Assembly: GCA_030835825.1 (NCBI GenBank)
Contig: JAURRA010000002.1
Span: forward strand, 1 to 64,000
DNA length: 64,000 nucleotides
Source of the DNA: Flavobacteriaceae bacterium
GTDB taxonomy: Bacteria; Bacteroidota; Bacteroidia; Flavobacteriales; Flavobacteriaceae
Direction: 5' to 3'
The notes below the pieces were generated by a model, which made no database searches, had not been told where the DNA came from, and was given only the letters and a program-made list of their open reading frames with translations. Positions 18,186-27,632 of the stretch are shown here, piece after piece. A program made the position numbers and the translations under genes. Numbering within the stretch: position 1 is the stretch's first letter; the number at the start of each line of letters is the position of its first letter.

Positions 18186-20072
18186 TTATTTAATTAACTC
18201 GTAACTTCTTGAAATAAAGCCAGTCAACTCTTCGCCTTTTAATAGACCTTGTGATAATCTTGCCAAATCTACCCCCTGTTTAATGAGTCTTTGCTGTTTG
18301 GCTTCAGTCTTTGTGCCCAAAATTTTCCCAATCAATTCATGATTGGTATTGACTACTAAGTTATACATTTCTGGCATATTACCCATACCAAACATGCCTC
18401 CGCCGCCTGTTTGTTGCATCTCTTTCATTCTTCTCATAAACTCGGGCTGAGTGATAAGAAAAGGAGGCGCGTCGCTATCCATGGCTTCTAGTTGCACAGC
18501 ATACTTGTCCTCAGAGATTTGTTTTTTGAGTAAGGTTTCGAAATTACTTTTTTCATCATCGGATAGTTTTGAAATGGTGGTGTCCTCTTTCTTGATCAAA
18601 TTATCTATATGATCCGAGTCAATTCTGACAAAACTCAATTTCTCCTGCGATGATTCTAGTTTTTGAATCAAATGACTAACAATCGGAGAATCGAGTAGTA
18701 GTATCTCATAACCCTTGGCCTTTGCCTGTTCGATATAACTGTGTTGCTCCTCAATGCTTGAGGCATAAAGCAATACCAATTTGTCGTCTTTATCAGTTTG
18801 ATGAGGCTTAACTTTTTCTTGAAGTTCCTCAAAAGTGTAGTATTTCCCATCGACTGTTGGATATAAAGCAAATTTCTCTGCCTTTTCAAAGAACTTGTGA
18901 TCGCTCAACATGCCGTATTCAATCACTACCTTCACATCATTCCATTTGTTTTCAAATGACTCGCGGTCATCTTTAAACATGGAGTTAAGTTTATCAGCCA
19001 CCTTTCTACTGATATAAGATGAGATTTTCTTTACCGCGCCATCGGCTTGCAAATAGGATCTCGAAACGTTGAGAGGAATGTCTGGTGAGTCTATGACCCC
19101 GCGAAGCATGGTTAAAAATTCGGGAACTATACCCTCCACGTTATCTGTTACAAACACTTGATTTTGATAGAGTTGAATACGATCTTTTTGTAAATTGAGA
19201 TCGTTGTTCAATTTTGGAAAATACAGAATACCCGTTAAGTTGAAGGGATAATCTACATTGAGATGGATTTGAAACAAAGGTGCTTCAAATTGCATGGGAT
19301 ACAATTCTCTGTAAAATGCTTTGTAATCTTCATCTTTTAAATCTGCTGGTGGAATGGTCCAAGCAGGATTCGTGTTATTGACGATATTATCAACAGTTTT
19401 AGTCTCTGGTTTGGCGTCTTTATCGGCACCTTCCGGCAACGGCAAAGTCTCTTCCTTGGTGCCAAATTTAATTGGCACAGGCATAAACTTGTTGTACTTG
19501 TTTAACAAGGTGTTAATTCTAGCTTCCTCTAAAAACTCTTTTGAGTCTTTGTCGAGATGTAAGATAATCTCTGTTCCTCTGTCTTTTTTGTCACATGTTT
19601 CAAGGGTAAACTCTGGAGAGCCATCACAAGACCAATGCACGGCTGGTTCGTCTTTGTAAGATTTGGTTAAAATCTCGACTTTTTCCGATACCATGAAAGC
19701 CGAATAAAAGCCTAACCCAAAATGACCAATGATGCCTGAATCTTCGAGTTTATCCTTGTATTGATCTATAAATTCTTCAGCTCCAGAAAAAGCAACCTCA
19801 TTGATGTATTTTTCAACTTCTTCTTTTGTCATCCCCAAGCCCTGGTCGATGATGTGTAATTTTCCGGCTTTTTTGTCAATTTTAACTTCAATTTTGGGTG
19901 AGCCATAATCGACTTTTGCCTCGCCAAGCTTGTTGAGGTGTTTTAGTTTAAGAGTGGCATCTGATGCGTTACTAATAAGTTCTCTTAAGAATATTTCGTG
20001 ATCACTGTAAAGAAATTTTTTGATGAGCGGAAAGATATTGTCCACCGATACATTGATTTTTCCTTTTGTCAT
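18186..20072 (-). CDS. htpG: Chaperone protein HtpG (Hsp90)
   Basis: The bacterial Hsp90, an ATP-driven homodimeric chaperone of the cytoplasm. The 628-residue protein shows the GHKL ATPase motifs: the Glu/Asn helix in LRELISNASDATLKL (about residues 31-45), IDQGLGMT and GHFGLGFYSAFMV. The middle domain has GILYFPK and NVSRSYLQ with the catalytic-loop Arg, and the C-terminal dimerisation domain follows. The length is normal. It is divergent from fabH across a 126-bp gap with a promoter for each. Confidence 0.98.
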   Translation of the reverse strand: MTKGKINVSVDNIFPLIKKFLYSDHEIFLRELISNASDATLKLKHLNKLGEAKVDYGSPKIEVKIDKKAGKLHIIDQGLGMTKEEVEKYINEVAFSGAEEFIDQYKDKLEDSGIIGHFGLGFYSAFMVSEKVEILTKSYKDEPAVHWSCDGSPEFTLETCDKKDRGTEIILHLDKDSKEFLEEARINTLLNKYNKFMPVPIKFGTKEETLPLPEGADKDAKPETKTVDNIVNNTNPAWTIPPADLKDEDYKAFYRELYPMQFEAPLFQIHLNVDYPFNLTGILYFPKLNNDLNLQKDRIQLYQNQVFVTDNVEGIVPEFLTMLRGVIDSPDIPLNVSRSYLQADGAVKKISSYISRKVADKLNSMFKDDRESFENKWNDVKVVIEYGMLSDHKFFEKAEKFALYPTVDGKYYTFEELQEKVKPHQTDKDDKLVLLYASSIEEQHSYIEQAKAKGYEILLLDSPIVSHLIQKLESSQEKLSFVRIDSDHIDNLIKKEDTTISKLSDDEKSNFETLLKKQISEDKYAVQLEAMDSDAPPFLITQPEFMRRMKEMQQTGGGGMFGMGNMPEMYNLVVNTNHELIGKILGTKTEAKQQRLIKQGVDLARLSQGLLKGEELTGFISRSYELIK

Positions 20073-20106
20073 GAGTTTGTTTTTAAATTATACTGCCATA
20101 TGTCAA

Positions 20107-20136
20107 AAAAAATACCACAAATAAGAACATGACAAA
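20107..20136 (-). promoter_or_regulatory. Candidate htpG promoter
   Basis: On the minus strand TTTG (20136-20133), an 18-nt spacer and TATTTTTT (20114-20107) fit the Bacteroidota promoter with one mismatch in the -7 box. The predicted start is about 28 nt before the htpG ATG. Confidence 0.4.
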
Positions 20137-20145
20137 CTGACATTA

Positions 20146-20175
20146 TTTAGCAGACCTATCATTTCCTTATCTTTG
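20146..20175 (+). promoter_or_regulatory. Candidate fabH promoter
   Basis: TTTA (20146-20149), an 18-nt spacer and a perfect TANNTTTG box, TATCTTTG (20168-20175), lie 23 nt before the fabH ATG. Confidence 0.55.
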
Positions 20176-20198
20176 AGCCAGAACTAAATTGACTTTCC

Positions 20199-21206
20199 AT
20201 GTATAAATCTAGAATTACGGGCTGCGGGCACTTTCTACCCGAGCGGATAGTTAAAAACAGTGATTTACTTGAATTCATGGAGACAAGCGACGAATGGATT
20301 CAAGAGCGCACAGGTATCGAGGAGCGCCGCTGGATCGATCCAGCGTCTGGAGAAACTACTTCCACCATGGGAGCTAAAGCAGCAGAGCGGGCAATAGCCC
20401 ATGCGGGTCTGACAAAAGAGGATATTGATTTTATCATTTTCGCAACTTTATCTCCAGACATGTATTTTCCTGGTGGAGGAGTTAGAGTTCAAGATATCCT
20501 TGGGATGTCAACTATCGGTGCTTTAGATGTGCGTAACCAGTGTTCGGGTTTTGTTTATGCCTTGTCAGTAGCCGATCAATTCATCAAAACGGGGATGTAT
20601 AAGAATATTTTGGTTATTGGTAGTGAGAACCATTCTGGAGGTTTGGAAAAATCTACCCGAGGTCGAGGAGTAACCGTAATTTTCGGTGATGGAGCAGGAG
20701 CGGTGGTACTGTCGAGAAGCGATGACGAGACGAGAGGATTGCTTTCAACCCATTTACATTCTGAAGGCGCACATGCTGCACAATTGTCACTCTTAAGCCC
20801 AAGTACAGGAAGGTGGGTCGATGAGATCATGAAAGACAACGACCCTGACGATATCTCGTATTATCCATATATGAATGGCCAATTTGTTTTTAAACATGCT
20901 GTAGTGCGTTTCAGTGAAGTTATCAACGAGGCCCTAGCGGTTAATAATTTGACGTCCTCAGATATCGATTTACTCATTCCACATCAGGCTAACTTGAGAA
21001 TAGCTCAGTTTATTCAAAAAAAATTCGGACTGACAGACGATCAGGTTTATAACAATATTATGCGTTATGGAAATACTACGGCCGCGTCAATACCAATTGC
21101 TTTGTCGGAAGCGGTTGACGAAGGCCGGGTCAAGCAAGGAGATTTGGTGGTCATGGCTGCCTTTGGAAGTGGATTCACCTGGGCGAGTGCCCTTTTTAAG
21201 TGGTAA
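20199..21206 (+). CDS. fabH: 3-oxoacyl-ACP synthase III (FabH)
   Basis: This ketosynthase condenses acetyl-CoA (or a branched starter) with malonyl-ACP to begin fatty acid synthesis. The 335-residue protein has the family start ITGCGHFLPERIV and SDEWIQERTGI. It also has the catalytic Cys in NQCSGFVYAL, His in LIPHQANLRI and Asn in MRYGNTTAASIP, and the C-terminal GSGFTWASALFKW. It is a single gene away from the usual fab clusters, followed directly by a CoA-binding protein whose ATG abuts the fabH stop. Confidence 0.94.
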   Translation: MYKSRITGCGHFLPERIVKNSDLLEFMETSDEWIQERTGIEERRWIDPASGETTSTMGAKAAERAIAHAGLTKEDIDFIIFATLSPDMYFPGGGVRVQDILGMSTIGALDVRNQCSGFVYALSVADQFIKTGMYKNILVIGSENHSGGLEKSTRGRGVTVIFGDGAGAVVLSRSDDETRGLLSTHLHSEGAHAAQLSLLSPSTGRWVDEIMKDNDPDDISYYPYMNGQFVFKHAVVRFSEVINEALAVNNLTSSDIDLLIPHQANLRIAQFIQKKFGLTDDQVYNNIMRYGNTTAASIPIALSEAVDEGRVKQGDLVVMAAFGSGFTWASALFKW

Positions 21207-21575
21207 ATGGCATTAACTACCCTAGTCCTTGGCGCAAGTGAAAATCCCGAGCGATACGCTTACAAGGCCATAATGGCTCTATTACGACATGGCCATCCAG
21301 TGAGTGCTGTAGGCAATAGAATGGGTAGTGTTGGAGAAATCGAGATTGTCACCAATTGGCCAAAAACTAATGCAATAGATACTTTGACGCTTTATGTGGG
21401 TAAAAAACATCAGAAAGAGATTGTGGACAAAATTATTTGCCTCAACCCCAGAAGAGTTATTTTTAATCCAGGTACTGAAAATGCAGACCTACAAAACACT
21501 CTTCAACAGGCAGGAATAGAAGTAGAAGAGGCATGTACTTTGGTGTTACTTGCGACGAATCAGTATGAGTCCTAA
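21207..21575 (+). CDS. CoA-binding domain protein (YccU-like)
   Basis: A 122-residue Rossmann-fold protein of the CoA-binding family, exact role unknown. It shows the N-terminal [21 protein letters not shown] loop, [12 protein letters not shown], and the C-terminal [14 protein letters not shown] plus EEACTLVLL. The ATG follows the fabH TAA with no gap, suggesting coupled translation. Its last 30 nt overlap the end of the opposing symporter gene. Confidence 0.85.
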   Translation: MALTTLVLGASENPERYAYKAIMALLRHGHPVSAVGNRMGSVGEIEIVTNWPKTNAIDTLTLYVGKKHQKEIVDKIICLNPRRVIFNPGTENADLQNTLQQAGIEVEEACTLVLLATNQYES

Positions 21576-23003
21576 AAAGGTGATCAAACCATTTAACGGC
21601 AGTAATTCATAACCTAATTGGTATCCTCCTAAGCTTTCAGATGGCAGGTTTCCCAATAGAGTAGTCAAAAGAAGTGATACCAAGCATACAACCCAAACCC
21701 ATTGATCCATTAGCTTGTATTTTGTAAGAATACCAAAAGCAAATAACCCTAGAAGAGGTCCGTAAGTGTAGGTAGCTACAGTGAGCAATCCATCAATTAC
21801 ATTGCGATCGATGATGTATTTGAAGCTAATTATTACCAAAATAAGAACCACACATATTGCGATATGCACCTTTTTTCGCAGCGATTTTTGAACTTGATCT
21901 GATCGCTTTTCAATGGTCAAAAAATCGACACAAAAGGAGGTTGTAAGTGCGGTCAATGCACTGTCAGCACTGCTATATGCGGCAGCAATAAGCCCTAATA
22001 AAAATGTCACAGAAAGGGCCATGCCAAGTCCTTGATTTAGAGCAATTTCTGGAAAAAGTAAGTCGCTTTTCGGGGTGCCATCCATGAGGGGTAAACCCAA
22101 TCCGGCACTATCAGTATAAACAAACAGTAGCGCGCCTAAAATGAGAAATAAGAAGTTCACTACAACCAAAACAATGCTGAAGCAAACCATATTTTTCTGT
22201 GCATCTTTCAGGGTCCGGCAAGTGAGGTTTTTCTGCATCATGTCTTGATCAAGGCCTGTCATGCAAATGGCGATAAACATCCCTCCGAGAAAGGATTTAA
22301 TCAGATGATTTTTCTCGAGAAAATTGTCCGTAAAGAAAATTTGATTGTATTGACCGAAAGCCTCTGACTGAAGAAAATCAGCAAACCCAATATTTAAGAA
22401 ATTAAGGATTAAAAACACAGATAGTCCCACAGCAATCAACATGAAAAGAGTTTGAAGTGTATCAGTCCAAACAATGGTTTTTATGCCTCCACGGTGTGTG
22501 TATACCCAAATAAGCAATACAGAGAGAATTACAGTTAGCTCGAAAGGTATGTTCCATTGGTCAAAAACAAATTGTTGTAACACAATGGCTACTAAAAACA
22601 ATCTGAAGGCCGCTCCAACGACCCTAGAAATAAAAAAGAAAAAAGCTCCTGTCCGATGACTTACAGTGCCAAACCGGTCGTTCAAATATTCATAAATCGA
22701 TGTTACGTTGAGGCGATAATAAATGGGCATTAGAACAAAAGCAATCACCATGTAGCCAGCCAAATAACCCAAAACAACTTGCATGTAGCCCATTTGTGCC
22801 CCCGCTACCCATCCAGGAACAGAAATAAAAGTTACTCCCGATAGTGAGGTTCCAATCATACCAAAAGCTACCAAGTACCAGGGTGATTGACGATTTGCTT
22901 TAAAAAATGCTTGATTACTGTCGTCTCGTCCAGTGATGCGGGAAATACCGTAAAGCACCGCAAAGTAGGAAAGGATTACAAATATTATCAGTGTTGGTGT
23001 CAT
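21546..23003 (-). CDS. Sodium:solute symporter family transporter
   Basis: An inner-membrane carrier of the SSS family, 485 residues with about 13 transmembrane helices; the substrate is unknown. Recognisable parts are [29 protein letters not shown] with [10 protein letters not shown] after it, the LGYLAGYMV helix, [15 protein letters not shown], and [18 protein letters not shown]. The start at 23003 ([14 protein letters not shown]) is preferred to an ATG nine codons upstream because the hydrophobic first helix then begins normally. It converges with the CoA-binding gene, overlapping it by 30 nt. Confidence 0.9.
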   Translation of the reverse strand: MTPTLIIFVILSYFAVLYGISRITGRDDSNQAFFKANRQSPWYLVAFGMIGTSLSGVTFISVPGWVAGAQMGYMQVVLGYLAGYMVIAFVLMPIYYRLNVTSIYEYLNDRFGTVSHRTGAFFFFISRVVGAAFRLFLVAIVLQQFVFDQWNIPFELTVILSVLLIWVYTHRGGIKTIVWTDTLQTLFMLIAVGLSVFLILNFLNIGFADFLQSEAFGQYNQIFFTDNFLEKNHLIKSFLGGMFIAICMTGLDQDMMQKNLTCRTLKDAQKNMVCFSIVLVVVNFLFLILGALLFVYTDSAGLGLPLMDGTPKSDLLFPEIALNQGLGMALSVTFLLGLIAAAYSSADSALTALTTSFCVDFLTIEKRSDQVQKSLRKKVHIAICVVLILVIISFKYIIDRNVIDGLLTVATYTYGPLLGLFAFGILTKYKLMDQWVWVVCLVSLLLTTLLGNLPSESLGGYQLGYELLPLNGLITFLGLILIRRK

Positions 23004-23099
23004 AATGTCATTGATTGAACAATATTGCAATAAATTTGTCCAATTTCCAAATGACGCAGAACAGAACTAACTTTAGTGCATTCAAACGAGTTTAAATTG

Positions 23100-23107
23100 T
23101 ATTTTTG
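23100..23107 (+). promoter_or_regulatory. Candidate recR -7 element
   Basis: TATTTTTG fits TANNTTTG exactly and lies five nt before the recR ATG, which would place the transcript start at or next to the start codon. The -33 box is poor (a TTTA 24 nt upstream). Confidence 0.4.
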
Positions 23108-23112
23108 CCATC

Positions 23113-23730
23113 ATGGAGTTTTCATCAAAATTACTCGAAAAAGCAGTTGCCGAAATGTCTCATTTGCCGGGAATAGGAAAAAGGACTGCCCTGAGGTTGG
23201 TCCTGCACCTTTTGCGCCAGCCTAAACAACAAACGGAAAGCCTTTCTGAGGCACTACTCAACCTTAGGCAAACCATTAAATTCTGTGAACAATGCCACAA
23301 CATCTCCGACACCTCAATTTGTGATATCTGTTCAAATGGTTTTCGAGATGGAAGTCAAGTCTGTGTGGTTGAGGATATTCGTGACGTGATGGCCATAGAG
23401 AATACGGGCACCTTTAAAGGACTCTACCATGTTTTAGGTGGTAAAATTTCACCTATAGACGGCGTAGGACCCCAAGATTTGAAAATTGAGTCATTGGTAA
23501 ATAGAGTCAATTCTGGAGCTGTAAAAGAGCTGATATTTGCCTTGAGTTCAACCATTGAAGGAGACACAACAAACTTTTATATTTTCAGACAACTGAATGG
23601 ATCTGAAGTCAAAGTTTCCACTATTGCAAGAGGTATTGCTGTTGGAGATGAATTAGAATACGCCGATGAAATTACATTAGGACGGAGTATTCAAAATAGA
23701 ATTCCCTTTGAATCCGCCATAAAATCATAG
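23113..23730 (+). CDS. recR: Recombination protein RecR
   Basis: RecR works with RecO (and RecF) to load RecA onto SSB-coated DNA in gap repair. The 205-residue protein has the N-terminal helix-hairpin-helix [17 protein letters not shown]. The four-Cys zinc finger [16 protein letters not shown] is at about residues 59-74. The Toprim domain includes [30 protein letters not shown] and the C-terminal [20 protein letters not shown]. Standard length. Confidence 0.97.
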   Translation: MEFSSKLLEKAVAEMSHLPGIGKRTALRLVLHLLRQPKQQTESLSEALLNLRQTIKFCEQCHNISDTSICDICSNGFRDGSQVCVVEDIRDVMAIENTGTFKGLYHVLGGKISPIDGVGPQDLKIESLVNRVNSGAVKELIFALSSTIEGDTTNFYIFRQLNGSEVKVSTIARGIAVGDELEYADEITLGRSIQNRIPFESAIKS

Positions 23731-23739
23731 TATAGCTTC

Positions 23740-24840
23740 ATGCAGCTCTCTATAGTCATTCTCAATTATAATCTTCAGCATTTTCTGTATCTATGTGTCG
23801 ATAGTGTTGATCGCGCTATCTCAAAAATAGATGCAGAAATTATCGTTATTGACAACGCCTCTACTGATGGCAGCCGTCAAGCCATTCAAGAGGCCTTCCC
23901 CCATGTAATTTGGATTCAGAATACGCAAAATGTTGGTTTTGCCAAGGCCAACAATATGGCTGTCGAAAGGGCGAAGGGTGAGTTTATATGCCTTTTAAAT
24001 CCTGATGCCGTGGTGCCTGAAAATACTTTTTCTGAGATTTTAAATTTTGCAAATAAACAGAAAAACCTTGGTGCAGTTGGCTGTCAGCTTTTTAATGGTC
24101 AAGGTGATTTTTTGCCAGAAAGTAAAAGAAATAGACTCACATTCCCAATAGCTTTAATGAAACTTTTAGGGTTTAATAAAGGTTACTACAACTTGGATTT
24201 AGGTCAGAATGATATTGGGGAAACCGATGTTCTGGTCGGAGCATTCATGCTTTTGAAAAGAAAAACATACCATGACTACAATGGCTTAGATGAGGCGTTT
24301 TTTATGTTTGGAGAGGATATCGATTTCTCTTTAAGACTCCAAGAAAATGGCCTCAAAAACTTATATTACGGTCAAGTTAAAGTCTTGCATTTTAAAGGAG
24401 AGAGCGCTCTGAAAGACAGTGCATATGCAAAGAATTTTTTTGGAGCTATGAAAATCTTTTACAAAAAACATTTCAAAAGAAATTTATTCAGAGATATAGC
24501 CATTCGAGCAGGAGAGATAGTGATTCGAATCCTGGCTCGTCCAAATCACCAAGCTCAGCAGCCATCATATCCGATGGTATTAATTTCAAAAAGTGAGGTT
24601 CATAATCTGGGATCTATAGACATTTCCTACTGCCAAGATCAGTTGCTTTTCGATGAAACAGAGGTGACTTACCTCATTGATATGTCACATTTTTCTTATC
24701 GTGAAGTGCTTGATGCTCTTTGTTCAAATTATGACTCTCACAGGAAACAAGTCAAGTTTATTCCTAAAAATGCTTCTTTTGCTGTTGGGAGTAATGGTTC
24801 CAATAGCTTAGGTTCGGCAATTATTTTTGAAACGATTTAA
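23740..24840 (+). CDS. Glycosyltransferase family 2 protein
   Basis: A 366-residue cytoplasmic or membrane-associated sugar transferase, acceptor unknown. The GT2 core covers about residues 1-260: SIVILNYN, IIVIDNASTDGS, NVGFAKANN, LLNPDAVVPE (DxD-like NPD), GAFMLLKRKTY and FMFGEDIDFSLRLQENG. The remaining 100 residues form a separate domain ending in FIPKNASFAVGSNGSNSLG, a tail I have seen attached to Bacteroidota GT2 enzymes but cannot name. It starts 9 nt after recR. Confidence 0.85.
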   Translation: MQLSIVILNYNLQHFLYLCVDSVDRAISKIDAEIIVIDNASTDGSRQAIQEAFPHVIWIQNTQNVGFAKANNMAVERAKGEFICLLNPDAVVPENTFSEILNFANKQKNLGAVGCQLFNGQGDFLPESKRNRLTFPIALMKLLGFNKGYYNLDLGQNDIGETDVLVGAFMLLKRKTYHDYNGLDEAFFMFGEDIDFSLRLQENGLKNLYYGQVKVLHFKGESALKDSAYAKNFFGAMKIFYKKHFKRNLFRDIAIRAGEIVIRILARPNHQAQQPSYPMVLISKSEVHNLGSIDISYCQDQLLFDETEVTYLIDMSHFSYREVLDALCSNYDSHRKQVKFIPKNASFAVGSNGSNSLGSAIIFETI

Positions 24841-24873
24841 TACTATTGAAGGCTTCCTTTCAGGCATTTTATT

Positions 24874-24881
24874 TAATTTTG
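24874..24881 (+). promoter_or_regulatory. Candidate -7 element for the E2 gene
   Basis: TAATTTTG is an exact TANNTTTG match 23 nt before the ATG of the 2-oxo acid dehydrogenase E2 gene. No good -33 box is visible. Confidence 0.4.
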
Positions 24882-24904
24882 CAAAAGAATTGAGATTCTT
24901 GCAT

Positions 24905-26197
24905 ATGGCACGATACGAGTTGAAATTACCTAAAATGGGTGAGAGTGTAGCGGAGGCTACCGTGACCAGTTGGTTAAAAGGAATTGGTGATGCCATAACC
25001 ATGGACGAGGATGTCTTGGAGATAGCTACTGATAAGGTTGACAGTGGTGTTCCTAGCGAGGTCAGCGGTATATTAGTCGAAATGTGCTTTGAAGTGGATC
25101 AAGTAGCGCAAGTTGGAGATACTTTGGCCATTATTGAAACAAAGGATTTAAATGCCACTGCAAAAGAAAGTATTTCTAAACCTCAAGAACCTACTCCTCA
25201 GGTTGTCGTGCCTCACATCCCTTCGGAAGTTACAGTTGATTCTGTAAAATTGCCTTCGGATAATAGGTTTTATTCACCATTGGTAAAAAACATTGCCAAG
25301 ACAGAGGGTATTTCAAATGATGAATTGAGTAGAATTACGGGTACGGGCAAAGATGGTCGTGTGACCAAAAACGATATTATCGCATACATCGCAAATCGGG
25401 GGCAGAGTCCAGAAATCCCCTTAAGACAGAATTCAGAAGAGGTTGTTAATGAACCTGTACAGCCACAATCAGTGAATATATCTAGTGGCTCAGACGATAT
25501 CATAGAAATGTCCAGAATGGGTAAACTGGTTGCTAAGCACATGGTTGATTCGTTGCAAACTTCGGCTCATGTTCAGTCCTTTGTTGAAGTTGATGTTACC
25601 AAAATATGGAATTGGCGCACGCGTATCAAAGAAGATTATTTAAAACGAGAAGGAGAGCCCTTAACTTTTACACCGATTTTTATGGAAGCGGTGGCTCAAA
25701 CGTTGCGCAATTTCCCAATGATGAACATATCAGTTCAGGGAGATCAAATAATCCTGAAGAAACACATCAATCTTGGCATGGCTACAGCATTGGGAGATGG
25801 TAATTTAATTGTGCCGGTTATCAAGGATGCAGATCAGCTCAATTTAAGAGGCCTGTCGAAAAGAGTAAATGATTTGGCGAATCGGGCAAGAAATAACAAG
25901 CTTAAGCCCGACGATATCCAAGACGGAACCTATACAGTAACCAATGTTGGTACATTTGGAAGTATTATGGGTACACCAATAATCAATCAACCTCAAGTAG
26001 GTATTTTGGCTTTAGGTGCCATTAGAAAAGTCCCAGCTGTCATTGAGACTTCGGAGGGAGATTTCATTGGAATACGACACAAAATGTTTTTATCACATTC
26101 CTATGATCATCGGGTAGTTAATGGGGCGCTCGGCGGTCAGTTCGTTCAAGCTGTAAAGATGTATCTGGAAGCTTGGGACGAAAATCGCACGGTTTAG
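24905..26197 (+). CDS. 2-oxo acid dehydrogenase complex E2 (dihydrolipoyl acyltransferase)
   Basis: The core acyltransferase of a pyruvate, 2-oxoglutarate or branched-chain keto acid dehydrogenase complex. The lipoyl domain covers about residues 1-80 with lipoyl-lysine K44 in IATDKVDSG. The peripheral subunit-binding domain is SPLVKNIAKTEGIS...GRVTKNDIIAYI near 120-155, and the catalytic domain runs from about 200 to 430. The active-site His is H402 in YDHRVVNG. The usual HxxxDG Asp is replaced by N406. The ATG at 24905 gives the normal start MARYELKLPKMGESV; an upstream in-frame ATG inside the previous gene is rejected. No E1 or E3 gene is nearby. The branched-chain type seems likeliest but is not proven. 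Confidence 0.92.
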   Translation: MARYELKLPKMGESVAEATVTSWLKGIGDAITMDEDVLEIATDKVDSGVPSEVSGILVEMCFEVDQVAQVGDTLAIIETKDLNATAKESISKPQEPTPQVVVPHIPSEVTVDSVKLPSDNRFYSPLVKNIAKTEGISNDELSRITGTGKDGRVTKNDIIAYIANRGQSPEIPLRQNSEEVVNEPVQPQSVNISSGSDDIIEMSRMGKLVAKHMVDSLQTSAHVQSFVEVDVTKIWNWRTRIKEDYLKREGEPLTFTPIFMEAVAQTLRNFPMMNISVQGDQIILKKHINLGMATALGDGNLIVPVIKDADQLNLRGLSKRVNDLANRARNNKLKPDDIQDGTYTVTNVGTFGSIMGTPIINQPQVGILALGAIRKVPAVIETSEGDFIGIRHKMFLSHSYDHRVVNGALGGQFVQAVKMYLEAWDENRTV

Positions 26198-26235
26198 GTG
26201 CTTGAGGTCTTTTCCATCATTTCAAAAATGACACT

Positions 26236-27021
26236 ATGGATTTAAAATTAAATCGACCAATATGTTTCTTTGATCTAGAAACAACAGGGGTTGATATTTC
26301 TAAAGATAGAATTGTAGAAATAGCCGTTCTAAAAGTTTTTCCTTCGGGAAATCAAGAGTCGCATCGATGGCTGGTCAATCCTGAACAGCCTATTCCTGCC
26401 CAGGCTTCAGCAGTGCACGGAATAACTGATGATATGGTAGCTGACGCGCCTACTTTTAACAGTCTTTCGGGTGAAATAAGTCGCCTGATCGCTGATTCCG
26501 ATTTGGCTGGTTACAATTCCAATAGGTTCGATATTCCGTTATTAGCCGAAGAAATGCTTAGGGCAGATTGTGATTTTGATATGAGTAATCGTTTGGCTAT
26601 TGATGTTCAAAATATTTTTCACAAAAAGGAACAAAGAACTTTATCGGCAGCCTATCAATTTTATTGTCAACAGACACTTGAAAATGCGCACACAGCAGAG
26701 GCCGACACTGCTGCCACTTACGAAATTTTGAAAGCCCAGTTGGATCGATATGACGATTTGGAAAACGATGTCACTTTTTTATCTGATTTCACGACAAGAC
26801 AAAAATTTGCAGATTTCGCCGGTTTCCTTGGCTATGACAAGCAACAAAGAATTTGTTTTAGCTTCGGAAAACACAAAGGTAAGCTAGTGACTCAGGTGCT
26901 GGATAGTGAACCAGGATATTTTAGTTGGTTACTCAATGCTGATTTCCCGCTTTACACAAAAAAAGTCCTCACGGCTATTAAATTAAGTGCTTTGAATACC
27001 AATCCAAATACCTTATTATGA
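26236..27021 (+). CDS. DEDDh 3'-5' exonuclease (DnaQ-like)
   Basis: A 261-residue exonuclease of the PolC/epsilon superfamily. The DEDDh residues are visible: D and E in FFDLETTG, the first-His region HGITDDMV, Asp in YNSNRFDIPLLAEE, and the terminal His and Asp in NAHTAEADTAATYEI. After about residue 190 there is a second small domain, FSFGKHKGKLVTQVL...GYFSWLLNADFP, seen in exonuclease-X-like proteins. It is not fused to a polymerase, so a repair or end-trimming role is more likely than proofreading. Its TGA overlaps the next ATG by 4 nt. Confidence 0.88.
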   Translation: MDLKLNRPICFFDLETTGVDISKDRIVEIAVLKVFPSGNQESHRWLVNPEQPIPAQASAVHGITDDMVADAPTFNSLSGEISRLIADSDLAGYNSNRFDIPLLAEEMLRADCDFDMSNRLAIDVQNIFHKKEQRTLSAAYQFYCQQTLENAHTAEADTAATYEILKAQLDRYDDLENDVTFLSDFTTRQKFADFAGFLGYDKQQRICFSFGKHKGKLVTQVLDSEPGYFSWLLNADFPLYTKKVLTAIKLSALNTNPNTLL

Positions 27022-27629
27022 AATTGATTTGTATCGGCAGGAACTACGCAGACCATATCGCTGAGTTGGAAAATCAAAAACCAGATCATCCAGTTGTTTT
27101 TTTGAAACCAGATTCTTCTATTTTACTTAAAAAAATGCCTTTTGTTATCCCAGCTTTTTCCAATGACATTCATCATGAAGTTGAGGTATTGGTCAAAATC
27201 AATAAATTGGGAAAGCATATTGACTCTAAATTTGCTCATAAATATTACGATGAATTAGGCCTAGGTATTGATTTTACCGCCAGAGATATTCAAAACGAAT
27301 TGAAGCAAAAAGGATTGCCTTGGGAAAAGGCCAAGGCTTTTGATGGTGCTGCTGTTATCGGAGATTGGATGCCTAAGGATGAATTTAATAACACCGATGA
27401 TTTATCGTTCAGTTTAAGCAAAAACGGTAAAGTGGTGCAACAGGGCAGAAGCAGTCTCATGCTTTGGAAAATTGACGAAATCATTTCATATGTATCGCAG
27501 TATTTCACCCTAAAGATTGGCGATATTATTTTCACTGGCACACCCGCAGGTGTTGGTCCTGTTGCGTCGGGGGATCATTTGGTTGGCGAATTGGAAGGTC
27601 ATCAATTGTTTGCAATAAATGTGAAATAG
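27018..27629 (+). CDS. Fumarylacetoacetate hydrolase family protein
   Basis: A 203-residue metal-dependent enzyme of the FAH superfamily, which includes acylpyruvases, oxaloacetate decarboxylases and isomerases. The metal ligands are the Glu pair in HHEVEVLVKI and the Asp in GIDFTARDIQ. KAFDGAAVIGDW and IIFTGTPAGVGPV are also typical. It is the short single-domain form. The ATGA overlap with the exonuclease gene and the 3-nt gap to cinA indicate one operon. Confidence 0.88.
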   Translation: MKLICIGRNYADHIAELENQKPDHPVVFLKPDSSILLKKMPFVIPAFSNDIHHEVEVLVKINKLGKHIDSKFAHKYYDELGLGIDFTARDIQNELKQKGLPWEKAKAFDGAAVIGDWMPKDEFNNTDDLSFSLSKNGKVVQQGRSSLMLWKIDEIISYVSQYFTLKIGDIIFTGTPAGVGPVASGDHLVGELEGHQLFAINVK

Positions 27630-27632
27630 ATC

